The notes beneath the pieces were generated by a model. The model saw only the letters and a program-made list of their open reading frames with translations. It made no database searches and had not been told where the DNA came from. The translations under genes and the position numbers were made by a program. From Haloferula sp. BvORR071 (GTDB lineage Bacteria > Verrucomicrobiota > Verrucomicrobiia > Verrucomicrobiales > Akkermansiaceae), in NCBI RefSeq assembly GCF_000739615.1, contig NZ_BATP01000020.1:62001-126000 (forward strand): a DNA stretch of 64,000 nucleotides, written 5' to 3'. Of the stretch, positions 8,031 through 16,600 are shown one piece after another; the first letter of the stretch is position 1; each line of letters begins with the position of its first letter.

Positions 8031-9266
8031 ATGAGAGCCTCCTCCTCACTGATATCCTGTGCCTCCCTCGCCGTGGCTCTGGCTGCCTCCGCCCGGGAGC
8101 CCGCGAATCTCGACGAAGCCAAGAAGTGCGTCGTGTTTGTCGCGACCTACGACGAGGACAGCAAGCCATACGCCAGGGCCACCGGCTTTGTTATGGAGGA
8201 GAATGGCGTACAATGGCTCTACACCAACGCCCATGCCATCGATGGTGCCAAGCGCATCGAGTTTGCCGATTCCGACGGCAAGGTCTTGGTCGGCTTCAAG
8301 CGCTTCGCCTGCTTTGCGAAGGGCAGCGGCGAAGCCGTGCTAACCAAGGAGGACGAGAAGGGAAAGATTACCTTCGGTGAAGACGGCGTCCGCTTCGAAT
8401 TGGCCACCAAGCGCGACCTTGCTTTCGCTCCGGCCGCAGCCCAGCCCCTCCCGACCGGAACCGCGGTCGTCACCCTGGGCGACAATGATGGCGACAAGAT
8501 TCTGGATGTCCTTGAGGGCACGGTGAGCGCCTCCAGCGCCAAGATCATCCAGTCCACCTGCGAGACCCGTCACGGCTCCAGTGGAGGTCCGCTTCTGAAC
8601 AAAGCCGACCTCAAAGTCGTCGGCCTGAATACCTGGGGAATTCCCGCAGGCGTCAAAGTCGCCGATATGTTGTGGAGTGACCAGAAGTCGGAAGGTACCG
8701 CGGCAGCTACGGTTCTTGCCGGTGCCAAATGGATCGAGATGAAAACCTCCGACTTCCTCGCCTCCGGGGATGCAGGCGCCAAATTCCTCAATTCGGTCCG
8801 TGCGCTTTATCTGGTTTATCTGCTCACGCCCCAGGAAAGCGGCTTCAAGATTGATCCCCAAAAGCAAGTCTTCGGCACCGAAATGACCTATGCGGACGCG
8901 TTCCGCCTGCTCGGCCGCGAGGCGGTACTGCAACCGGTGATCTCATTGAACCTCAAGCTCGCCGGTCGCGGCAACGGCGGCATTGGGATCAATAACATGG
9001 AACTGGCAAAGATCTATGCCGGCACCCTCTATGAGGTCCGCAGATCTTACGCGGGCCAAAGGGAAGCCGCAATCGGCAAGCTGGCTCCCTACTATGTCTC
9101 GAAGTTCGGCCGCTCGGGACTCTTCAAAGCCGGCGATTGGCTGTCCAGGGAACTGTCCAAGCCTCAGGAGTGGTTTGCGTCCCGAACCAAAAACGGAGCG
9201 TCCATGCCCGTGGGCAAGTGGTTCAATCTCCGGCCCCTCTCGGACTTGGGGGAGCAAACCTTCTAA
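8031..9266 (+). CDS. Secreted trypsin-like (S1-type) serine protease, paralogue 2
   Basis: A 411-residue paralogue of the preceding protease, collinear along its whole length. The frame is open upstream into the first gene, but the ATG at 8031 gives a proper signal peptide (MRASSSLISCASLAVALAAS) aligned with paralogue 1. The triad is His68 (TNAHAID), Asp129 (TKRDLAFAP) and Ser184 (HGSSGGPLL). The Cys beside the catalytic Ser in paralogue 1 is Ser here, so one disulphide is probably lost. The catalytic and C-terminal regions are conserved (for example GEDGVRFELATKRDLAFAP against GGDGIRVELTTKRDLAFAP). This is a recent-looking tandem duplication that may have split substrate range or timing. Confidence 0.85.
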   Translation: MRASSSLISCASLAVALAASAREPANLDEAKKCVVFVATYDEDSKPYARATGFVMEENGVQWLYTNAHAIDGAKRIEFADSDGKVLVGFKRFACFAKGSGEAVLTKEDEKGKITFGEDGVRFELATKRDLAFAPAAAQPLPTGTAVVTLGDNDGDKILDVLEGTVSASSAKIIQSTCETRHGSSGGPLLNKADLKVVGLNTWGIPAGVKVADMLWSDQKSEGTAAATVLAGAKWIEMKTSDFLASGDAGAKFLNSVRALYLVYLLTPQESGFKIDPQKQVFGTEMTYADAFRLLGREAVLQPVISLNLKLAGRGNGGIGINNMELAKIYAGTLYEVRRSYAGQREAAIGKLAPYYVSKFGRSGLFKAGDWLSRELSKPQEWFASRTKNGASMPVGKWFNLRPLSDLGEQTF

Positions 9267-9282
9267 GCCGCAGCGAATCCCG

Positions 9283-9360
9283 CTAGAAAAGGAAGGTCCA
9301 CACCAGCCAGAGGATGAAGCCGACGATCAGCAAGGAGAAGAAGGAGGGTTCAGGGGTCAT
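9283..9360 (-). CDS. Possible 25-residue single-span membrane peptide
   Basis: A minus-strand ATG at 9358-9360, 21 bp after the stop of the secreted protein gene, opens MTPEPSFFSLLIVGFILWLV followed by WTFLF and a TAG stop. It would be one membrane helix with a short polar N-terminus. No clear Shine-Dalgarno is seen. Size and composition resemble the frame at 6534-6608. It may be a small-membrane-protein gene at the end of the operon, or chance. Confidence 0.35.
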   Translation of the reverse strand: MTPEPSFFSLLIVGFILWLVWTFLF

Positions 9361-9381
9361 GGTGGAGTGACTGTTGGGATT

Positions 9382-9945
9382 CTACTTCTTGGGAGCCGCC
9401 GTGGCACCCGCACCATCGAGCAACACAAAGCTCTTCATCACCTCCAGGAACACCTTCGAGGCCTCGTCCGCCTTGTCCACCGGTGACACCACCTGGATGG
9501 TGAAGATCGATCCATTGTGCACGAACTTCACGCCCGTGTGGAAAGTGGCATCTCCCGCCGCCGAATAACCCGTCGCTTCAAAGTTGAAGAAGACCACATC
9601 CTTGGAGAAGCCCTTCTTCCACTCGGTCTTTACCGCCTCGCCCTTCGCCTTCACGGAGCTTGAGTAAGCATTGAGATGCTTCTCCAGGGTCGGGCGCAGG
9701 GACTCCGGCTTGTCCGCCAGGGACTTCGCGACCTCGTTGTTTTGATCCACCTGGATGAGATAGCTCAGGCCCGCCCCGGCATCCTTGCCCTCGAAGTTCA
9801 CGATCTTGCCGGAGGAATTGCTGGCCTTCGACATCTGCATCTTCACCGGCACATTGGCGGAGAACTTCAGATCGGTGGACTCGACCTTCTCGGCGAAAGC
9901 GGACTGCAACAACATCAAGGGAAGAACCCAGTAGCGGAGTTTCAT
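9382..9945 (-). CDS. Secreted hypothetical protein
   Basis: This 187-residue protein starts at ATG 9943-9945, preceded by AAGGTG at a good distance; the GTG at 9954 overlaps that ribosome site and is less likely. It has a signal peptide (MKLRYWVLPLMLLQSAFAEK) and a beta-rich body containing NFEGKDAGAGLSYLIQVDQN and GVKFVHNGSIFTIQVVSPVD. This pattern recalls small periplasmic proteins of the PsbP/DcrB kind, but I cannot assign it firmly. The start forms an ATGA overlap with the small upstream ORF, which places it in the E1-E2 dehydrogenase transcript, though no functional link is evident. Confidence 0.75.
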   Translation of the reverse strand: MKLRYWVLPLMLLQSAFAEKVESTDLKFSANVPVKMQMSKASNSSGKIVNFEGKDAGAGLSYLIQVDQNNEVAKSLADKPESLRPTLEKHLNAYSSSVKAKGEAVKTEWKKGFSKDVVFFNFEATGYSAAGDATFHTGVKFVHNGSIFTIQVVSPVDKADEASKVFLEVMKSFVLLDGAGATAAPKK

Positions 9946-10142
9946 GACCAACACCTTGGCTCTCCCTTCACCCCACGTAAAGCTTTCCGAAAACGCTGCC
10001 GCTCTTCGCGGCCCGGCCGCTTTCGTCTCCTCAACGCCGGAGACGCCGGCATTTTCCCGCGCAAGTCCTCAATGTATTCGCGGTAGCGTTGAAACGCTGC
10101 AACCACGTCCTCTTGGCGCTGGGCATCGAGGATGAGAGCCAT
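9942..10142 (-). CDS. Small basic hypothetical protein (66 residues)
   Basis: This frame starts at ATG 10140-10142, 18 bp after the E2 stop, and ends in an ATGA overlap with the next gene. That coupling pattern is common in this genome and favours a real gene. The N-terminal half (MALILDAQRQEDVVAAFQRY) is a plausible amphipathic helix; the C-terminal half is strongly basic and arginine-rich (RRRKRPGREERQRF). No domain is recognised. It could be a small nucleic-acid- or membrane-associated protein, or an artefact of a coupling frame. Confidence 0.4.
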   Translation of the reverse strand: MALILDAQRQEDVVAAFQRYREYIEDLRGKMPASPALRRRKRPGREERQRFRKALRGVKGEPRCWS

Positions 10143-10160
10143 GGCCGGGAGCTTGGCCTA

Positions 10161-11393
10161 TCACAACTTCTCCGGCTCCTGCAGCAGCTTCGCCACCCGG
10201 CTCAGCAGCATCCCCGCACCACCACCATCGACCACCCGGTGGTCGAAGGTCACCACCAGTTCCGCCTCGGTCATCGGCACAAAGGCCTCCACCTGCTCGC
10301 TCCACACCGGTTTCTTCACCCCGGCGCCGAGGCCCAGCATCAGCGTCTCATTCGGCAGCGGGATCGGAGTACCGGAAGTCAGCCCGAAGGTGCCGAAGTT
10401 CGTCACCGTTGCGATGCCGCCCCTGACGTCATCTTCGGAAAGCCGGCGCCGACGGCCGCGCTCGACCATCTGGGCATATTCATTCGTCAGCTCCTGGAGC
10501 GACTTCTGGTCCACCTTGCGCAAGACCGGCACCACCACACCATCTTCCACCTGCACAGCCACGCCGATGTCGAAGGCCCGCGGATGCACCACCTTCTGAC
10601 CCATCAGGAAGCCCGAGCTCGCGGGATCCTCCACCAGCGCGAGCGCGAAGGCCCGCAGCACATACAGCGTCAGGCCCGGCTTCGGATCTTGATTCCGGCG
10701 ATGCTCCAGCACCCGGTCCAGGCGCACCGGCAATCCCACCGTCGCCAGCGGCCGCGTCCAGCTCCGGCGCATCGCATCCGCGACCGCCAGACGCATCGGC
10801 GAAGCATTGCTGCTCGGCCAAGTCTCGATGTAGTCGATGAACTTCTCCAGGTCCTCCACCGTCACGCGGCCACCGGCACCGGTGCCCACGATCGCGGAGA
10901 TATCCGCCTCACGCAGGCCCATGTCATCCATGCGCGCCCGCATCCGCGGCGAAATGTAATGGGCACCCATCGTGCCGGTTGGCACCGGCAGGCCCTTCAC
11001 GCTCGGCACCACTGCCGGCGCCTCCTCGTAGGAATCATCATCCAGCGCGAAGTGCAGGTTCTTCTCCTGCTGCTGCGGGGAGGCGGCTGCCGCCGTGCGG
11101 CGGTCCGCGGCGGCCTCCAAGGTATCCACCCCGGTCTTCGCCACTTCCTCCTCCGTGACGTCCAGCAAGCCTAACAGGGTTCCCACCGAATAGGTCTCCC
11201 CCTCCTTGGCCATGATCTCCTTCACCGTGCCGCGGCACAGCGTGGTCACGCCCATCGTCGCCTTGCTGGTCTCCACCTCGATCACCTCCTGGTCCACCAT
11301 CACCTCCACGCCGGGAGCTATGCCGATGCGGACAACGGTCGCCTCGGCGATCGACTCGCCGAGCTGGGGCATGAGGATGGGAACGGTAGGCAT
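10161..11393 (-). CDS. 2-oxoacid dehydrogenase complex E2 (dihydrolipoyl acyltransferase)
   Basis: The 410-residue protein has the standard E2 order. An N-terminal lipoyl domain carries the lipoylated Lys44 in VETSKAT. An alanine/proline-poor linker follows, then a peripheral-subunit-binding domain near residues 145-180 (SPRMRARMDDMGLREADISA), and a CAT-fold catalytic domain ending with HRVVDGG (His385). It transfers the acyl group from E1-bound thiamine diphosphate through lipoyl-lysine to CoA. The E1 beta and E1 alpha genes lie directly upstream on the same strand; no E3 gene is in the window. The split E1 alpha/beta layout fits a pyruvate, branched-chain or acetoin complex, and the sequence alone does not decide which. 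Confidence 0.92.
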   Translation of the reverse strand: MPTVPILMPQLGESIAEATVVRIGIAPGVEVMVDQEVIEVETSKATMGVTTLCRGTVKEIMAKEGETYSVGTLLGLLDVTEEEVAKTGVDTLEAAADRRTAAAASPQQQEKNLHFALDDDSYEEAPAVVPSVKGLPVPTGTMGAHYISPRMRARMDDMGLREADISAIVGTGAGGRVTVEDLEKFIDYIETWPSSNASPMRLAVADAMRRSWTRPLATVGLPVRLDRVLEHRRNQDPKPGLTLYVLRAFALALVEDPASSGFLMGQKVVHPRAFDIGVAVQVEDGVVVPVLRKVDQKSLQELTNEYAQMVERGRRRRLSEDDVRGGIATVTNFGTFGLTSGTPIPLPNETLMLGLGAGVKKPVWSEQVEAFVPMTEAELVVTFDHRVVDGGGAGMLLSRVAKLLQEPEKL

Positions 11394-11441
11394 CGGAAGA
11401 AATAACGGGTAACCAAGTACTAATTACTAAGCAAATCGTAC

Positions 11442-12410
11442 TTAGAAGGTGAGGAGCTTGCGGAGTTCGATGCAGATCGTCTCCGGCGTAGGCCGGTGCG
11501 CGGCCCAGAGTTTGGGGTGATACGGCACCGGTGTATCGCGGGAATTCAGACGCAGCGGCGGGGCATCCAGCAAGTGGAAGCCCTCCACGCAAACGCGCGA
11601 GACCACTTCGGCAGTGACACCGCCCCACGGGAAAGCTTCGCCCAGCGCCAGCAGTCGTCCGGTGCGGGCCACGCTGGCCAGCACCGTGTCCATATCCAGC
11701 GGCTTCACCGAGCGCAGGTCCACCACCTCGATCTCCCAGCCACCTTCCTCTTTCAGGCGGTCCGCGGCGCGCACGGCCTCGTGCACCATCGCGCTGTAGG
11801 CGACCACGGTCGCGTGCTTGCCAGGCCGGGTAATGCGGGCCTTGCCGATCGGCAGGCCGTCACCATTGATCCGCGGCGCCTTCAGCCAGCGGTAAAGGAA
11901 CTTGTGCTCGCAATAAATGACCGGGTCATCCAGCGCCACCGCGTCAAGCAGCATGTGATAGGCATCCGAAACGGTTGCCGGTGTCACCACGATCAGGCCG
12001 GGGTAGTGCGCATACAGCGCCTCCATGCTCTGGCTGTGGAAGGGCCCGGAGCCAGGCGTGCCACCGGAGGGCAGGCGCACCGTCAGCGGCACCGGCACAC
12101 CGGTACGGTAGAAGTGCGTCGCGGCCTGGTTGACGATCTGGTTGAAGGCAATCGAGGAAAAGTCCGCGAACTGCATCTCGACGATCGGGCGCAGCCCTTC
12201 AATCGCCGCACCCACCGCCATGCCGATCATCGCGTCCTCGCTGATCGGCGAGTCCAGCACCCGCCCGGGAAAGGCTTCCGCCAGCCCCTTGGTCGCCTTG
12301 AAGGCCCCCCCGAACTGCGAAATATCCTGCCCGTAAAGAAACACACGCGGATCATCGCGCAGCAGCTTTTCCTGCGCGTCTCGGATCGCATCGACATAGG
12401 TCACGCTCAT
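11442..12410 (-). CDS. 2-oxoacid dehydrogenase E1 component, beta subunit
   Basis: A 322-residue transketolase-like beta subunit starting at ATG 12408-12410, 5 bp after the E1 alpha stop; the longer frame into that gene is discarded. Family landmarks are VFLYGQDISQFGGAFKATKG near the N-terminus, the cofactor-contacting stretch SEDAMIGMAVGAAIEGLRPI with EMQFADF, the LPSGGTPGSGPFHSQS loop, and a C-terminal transketolase-C domain (VVAYSAMVHEAV, DLRSVKPLDMDTV). With E1 alpha it forms the heterotetramer that decarboxylates the 2-oxoacid and reductively acylates the E2 lipoyl group. The 48-bp gap to E2 is AT-rich. Confidence 0.92.
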   Translation of the reverse strand: MSVTYVDAIRDAQEKLLRDDPRVFLYGQDISQFGGAFKATKGLAEAFPGRVLDSPISEDAMIGMAVGAAIEGLRPIVEMQFADFSSIAFNQIVNQAATHFYRTGVPVPLTVRLPSGGTPGSGPFHSQSMEALYAHYPGLIVVTPATVSDAYHMLLDAVALDDPVIYCEHKFLYRWLKAPRINGDGLPIGKARITRPGKHATVVAYSAMVHEAVRAADRLKEEGGWEIEVVDLRSVKPLDMDTVLASVARTGRLLALGEAFPWGGVTAEVVSRVCVEGFHLLDAPPLRLNSRDTPVPYHPKLWAAHRPTPETICIELRKLLTF

Positions 12411-12415
12411 TCCAC

Positions 12416-13453
12416 TCAAAGTCTTCCCGTTGTCGATTTGCAAGCGAACCACTCCTCATCCCACGGATCCGGCGCCGGCTCTTGCTGGGCTTGCGCCACT
12501 GCGGCCTGCACCTCATCGGTAAATTCGGTCTTCCAGCGCTCGATCTCGTCCGCGCCGGCGTAGCCGCCCTCGGTCATCTGCGCCGTCGCGACCTCCAGGC
12601 AATCGCGGCCCAGATTGCCGGCCCGCAGCGTGTTCGGCACATAGCTGCCATCGTCATGCTCGCCATGGCCGCTCAAGCGCAGCAGGCGGGCCACCACCAT
12701 TTGCGGCCCCGCACCCTCCCGCGCCAGTGTCACAGCCCGGCCGATCACCTTTGAGCAGGCCAGCATGTCGGTGCCATCCACGGAGTGCCCGGCCACGCCG
12801 TAGCCCTTGGCACGGTCCAGCAAGTCCTCGCAGGCGTACTGCCGGTCCGTCGGCGTTGAATAGGCGAACTGGTTGTTCGCTACGATCACCACCATCGGCA
12901 GATTCTCGATCGCCACCATGTTCAGGCCCTCGTGAAAAGATCCGGTGGAGGTCGCGCCGTCGCCGACACAGGTCGCGCCGACGACACCCGCCATCTCCCC
13001 TTTCAAGCGCCGCGCCACCAGCATCCCCGCGACCACCGAGACTGTAGTCCCCAGGTGGGAGATCATCGCTGGCAGCCCCTCGAGCGGTCGGCCCCGGTGA
13101 ATATTCCCGTCCCTCCCCTTCATCGGCCCCAGCACGGAGCCTAGGTAAGTGCGGGTGCAATCGAGCATTGATTCCCCGAAGGCGGTGCGCCCGGCTTGGT
13201 CGCGGATCAGCGGGGCGAAAATGTCACGGCCTCTCACCAGCGAGGCTCCCAGCGAGGCGCTCACCGCCTCCTGGCCCTTGCCGAGATACACGCCGCCGAC
13301 GATTTTGCCCGCCTTGTAGAGGCTGGAGAGTTTACTCTCAAGGAGTCGCGCCTTGAGCATCGCCCTAAAGACGTCGCGCAAGTAGTCGCGATCCAATCCA
13401 GCGGCGGTCCTGACAGCTTCCTCGGTTTCCGGCACGGGCGGAAGGGTAAACAA
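12416..13453 (-). CDS. 2-oxoacid dehydrogenase E1 component, alpha subunit
   Basis: The 345-residue alpha subunit has the thiamine diphosphate motif GDGA at 164-167 through NN at 193-194, the Mg-pyrophosphate signature. YKAGKIVGGVYLGKGQEAV and DRQYACEDLLDRAKGYGVAG are typical of PDH/BCKDH alpha chains. The displayed start is a TTG; a GTG at 13433-13435 is an alternative, so the start is uncertain. It is the first gene of the E1 alpha-E1 beta-E2 operon, divergent from the CotH-family gene, and the 216-bp gap between them should hold both promoters. Confidence 0.92.
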   Translation of the reverse strand: MFTLPPVPETEEAVRTAAGLDRDYLRDVFRAMLKARLLESKLSSLYKAGKIVGGVYLGKGQEAVSASLGASLVRGRDIFAPLIRDQAGRTAFGESMLDCTRTYLGSVLGPMKGRDGNIHRGRPLEGLPAMISHLGTTVSVVAGMLVARRLKGEMAGVVGATCVGDGATSTGSFHEGLNMVAIENLPMVVIVANNQFAYSTPTDRQYACEDLLDRAKGYGVAGHSVDGTDMLACSKVIGRAVTLAREGAGPQMVVARLLRLSGHGEHDDGSYVPNTLRAGNLGRDCLEVATAQMTEGGYAGADEIERWKTEFTDEVQAAVAQAQQEPAPDPWDEEWFACKSTTGRL

Positions 13454-13669
13454 GCAGGCCGAAGGGCGTCCACCGCTTTCCGGCGGCGAAAGTAGCAGAA
13501 TGCGACCTGTCCGGTTTTCTCCCTACACAGTGGGTTTCCCTCCGCGGCCAGCAAAATGCCGATTTCCGGGGGCGACAATGTGACAACTTTGGTACACGTT
13601 CCACCCGTCAAACCCGCCCGACACCCCCGGTCAGTCCCCGGCGGCCTTGTTCTCAACCCAAGCCCCTGC

Positions 13670-16600
13670 ATGAAGCCTGCCTGCTCCGCGTCGCGGAGAT
13701 TGCCCCTGCTTGTCCTCGCGACAGGCCTCTTTCTGCCCGCGCTCAGCCCCGCTGCGACCCCTAAAGCGTGGTTCAGGGCAGACTCATTGACCGGCACCGA
13801 GGGCACCGCCATCCCGCAGTGGAGCGATTCCAGCCGCCACGGCAATCTCGCCCAGGCAAGCACCGCCCCCACCCTCACTCTCAATGCCTTGAGCGGCCTC
13901 CCCATGGTCCGCTTTAGCGGTGGCCAGTCGATGGTCTTTCCCCGCCCGGTCGAATCCGACTTCACCATCATGGTGCTCTTCCGCAGCAATGGCGGCGGGA
14001 TCGGCACGGGCCTCGAGTTCTACGCAGGGGCTGGCATCGTCAGTGGCGAGGCCCCCGGTGTGGTCAGTGATTTCGGCACCTGCCTGCGCAGCAATGGGCG
14101 CATCTCGGCGGGCTCGGGCGCCCCGGACATCCACCTCAGTTCCGGAACGGGCGGCATTTATAACAACAACTCCGCCAACATCATGACCTTCGTCCGCGAA
14201 CGGACGACAGGCCAGATTCGGCTCTATATGAACCGCCAGCTCCGGGATACCGATACCGGCGGCACGCAGTCCCTGAGCATTCCCTCCCAGCTTTGCATCG
14301 GTGCCCAGCCCGGCCCTTACAACTTCCTCGTCGGCGATATCGCCGAAATCATCGTTTCGGATGGCGCCCTTAGCACCAGCGACCAGCTCGTCCAAGAAGA
14401 CGCCCTGCGCGGCAAATACGGCATGACCAGCGGCACCGTGCCGATGATTCCCGGCAGCGTCGCCGCCAATGGCACCCGCGTCTCCTGGCAAGAGTCGATC
14501 GGCGCCCGGAGCTACCAAGTCTATCGCGCGAGCTCGCTCAACGGCTCTTACACCCTGCTGGCCTCCAATCTCACCGGCAGCAGCTACACCGATCCCTCCC
14601 CGCTGCCCGGCATTGCGAACTTCTACAAGGTCGTCGCCGTGAATGGCATCGGCTTGAGCGCCATGTCCACTGCGGCACAGGGGATCTCGCCAGTGCTTCC
14701 GGCCAATGGCCCGGTGGTGATCAACGAGATTCACTACAATGGAGTAAGCAACGCCGTGCACAGCGACTTCGTGGAGCTGTATAACTTCAGCGCCAGCCCC
14801 GCGGACCTCGCCGGCTGGTCGCTCAGCGGTGGCATCGACTTCACCTTCCTGCCCGGCACCGTGATTCCCGCAGGCGGCTATCTGGTCGTGGCGGAAGACC
14901 CCGCGACCATCCAGACCCTCTGGGGCGTCAGCGCGCTCGGCCCCTACGAAAAGTCGCTCAGCTCCGATGGCGAAACCATCCGCCTGCGAAATGACGCGGA
15001 CACGATCATCGCGGAAGTCAGCTACAAGTCCGGCTTCCCTTGGCCCTGCGCCGCAAATGGCCAGGGTGCCTCCGCGGAACTGGTGAATCCCTTGTTGGAT
15101 GCGGCCAAGGGCAGTTCTTGGCGACCCTCGGCGATCCCCACCTTCGGCCAAACCGGCGAAATTGCCTCCCCCGGCGCGCAGAACTACCAGCTCTCGCTCA
15201 ATCCCGCGCCTAACATCGAGCAGGTCGCCCACTCGCCACAGCTGCCGACCTCAAGCAACCCGATCACCGTGACCGCCCGACCCTCGGATGCCAACGGCCT
15301 GTCCTCGGTCCAGCTCGCCTATCAGATCGTCACTCCGGGCAATCACATCCCCGCTTACCTGCCGCTGCCGATCGTCAATCACCAGATTGATACCAGCCAG
15401 CCGCTTCCCGCGAATCCAGCCTTCGAAAACGCCGCGAACTGGACCACTGTCGCCATGAACGACAGCGGCAGCAGTGGCGATGCCGTGGCAGGCGATGGCA
15501 TCTACAGTGCGGTGATCCCGGCCCAAGCCAACCGCAGCCTGGTGCGCTACCGCGTGACCGCCACCGACAGTGTTGGCGCCTCCACCCGCGCCCCTTTCGC
15601 CGACGACGAGTCGAAGAACTTCGCCTGCTTCGTTTACAATGGCGTGCCCAGCTATCAGGGCGTGGCAGCCTCCACGCTGGTCAAGCTGCCGACCTACCAC
15701 TTCCTCGCCCGCAAGGCCGACTACGACCAGTGCGTGGCCTACAACTCCAACGACCAGCTCGCCGGCAACACCCCCGCCTGGACCTTCGAAAACTGGGAAG
15801 CCACGATCGTTTTCGACGGCGTGGTCTACGACCACATCAAGTTCCGCCTTCACGGCGGCAACGGCCGCTACAACTTCAGCGGCAAGCGCGCATTCCGCTT
15901 CTTCTTCAACAAGGGCTACGATTTCCAGAACCGCGACGAATTCGGCAACCTGAGCCCCACCAAGTGGAATAGCCTCACCACTGAAAACGGCTGGGAGAAT
16001 CGCGGCACCCTGAACTACTCCCTGAACGAGCGGATGAACTTCCACCTCTGGGAGAAGATCGGCATCCCCTCGCCGCGCAGCAACTGGGGCCACTTCCGCA
16101 CCATCATGACCGCCTCCGAACAGCCGGACGCTTATCACGGTGACTTCTGGGGCCTGATCTTCATCCACGAGGACTACGACAGCCGCTTCCTCGACTCCCA
16201 TGGGATGGAGAAGGGTAATCTCTACAAACTCACTCGCGACTCCACCGACGGAGCCTCGCAACAGCGCTATCAGGCACCGGATGCGGTCTCCGATAGCTCC
16301 GATCACTACAACATCTACGCCAATCTCACGACCGGTAAGGACGACGCTTTCATCCGCCGCTATGTGAATGTCGAAAAGTGGTCCCGCTACCACGCGCTCT
16401 GCCAAGCGGTACGCCACTACGACTACTGGCCGGAGGGCGACAACAACGGGACCTACTACTTCGAGCCCGATTTCACCGACCAGACGGATAACCTCGGCAA
16501 GCTCTGGATCCTGCCCAATGACGTCGATGCCACCTGGGGACCGACGTGGAATGAAGGCAGGGACCGCGTCTATTCCGCGGTTTTCGACTCGCCCGCAAAT

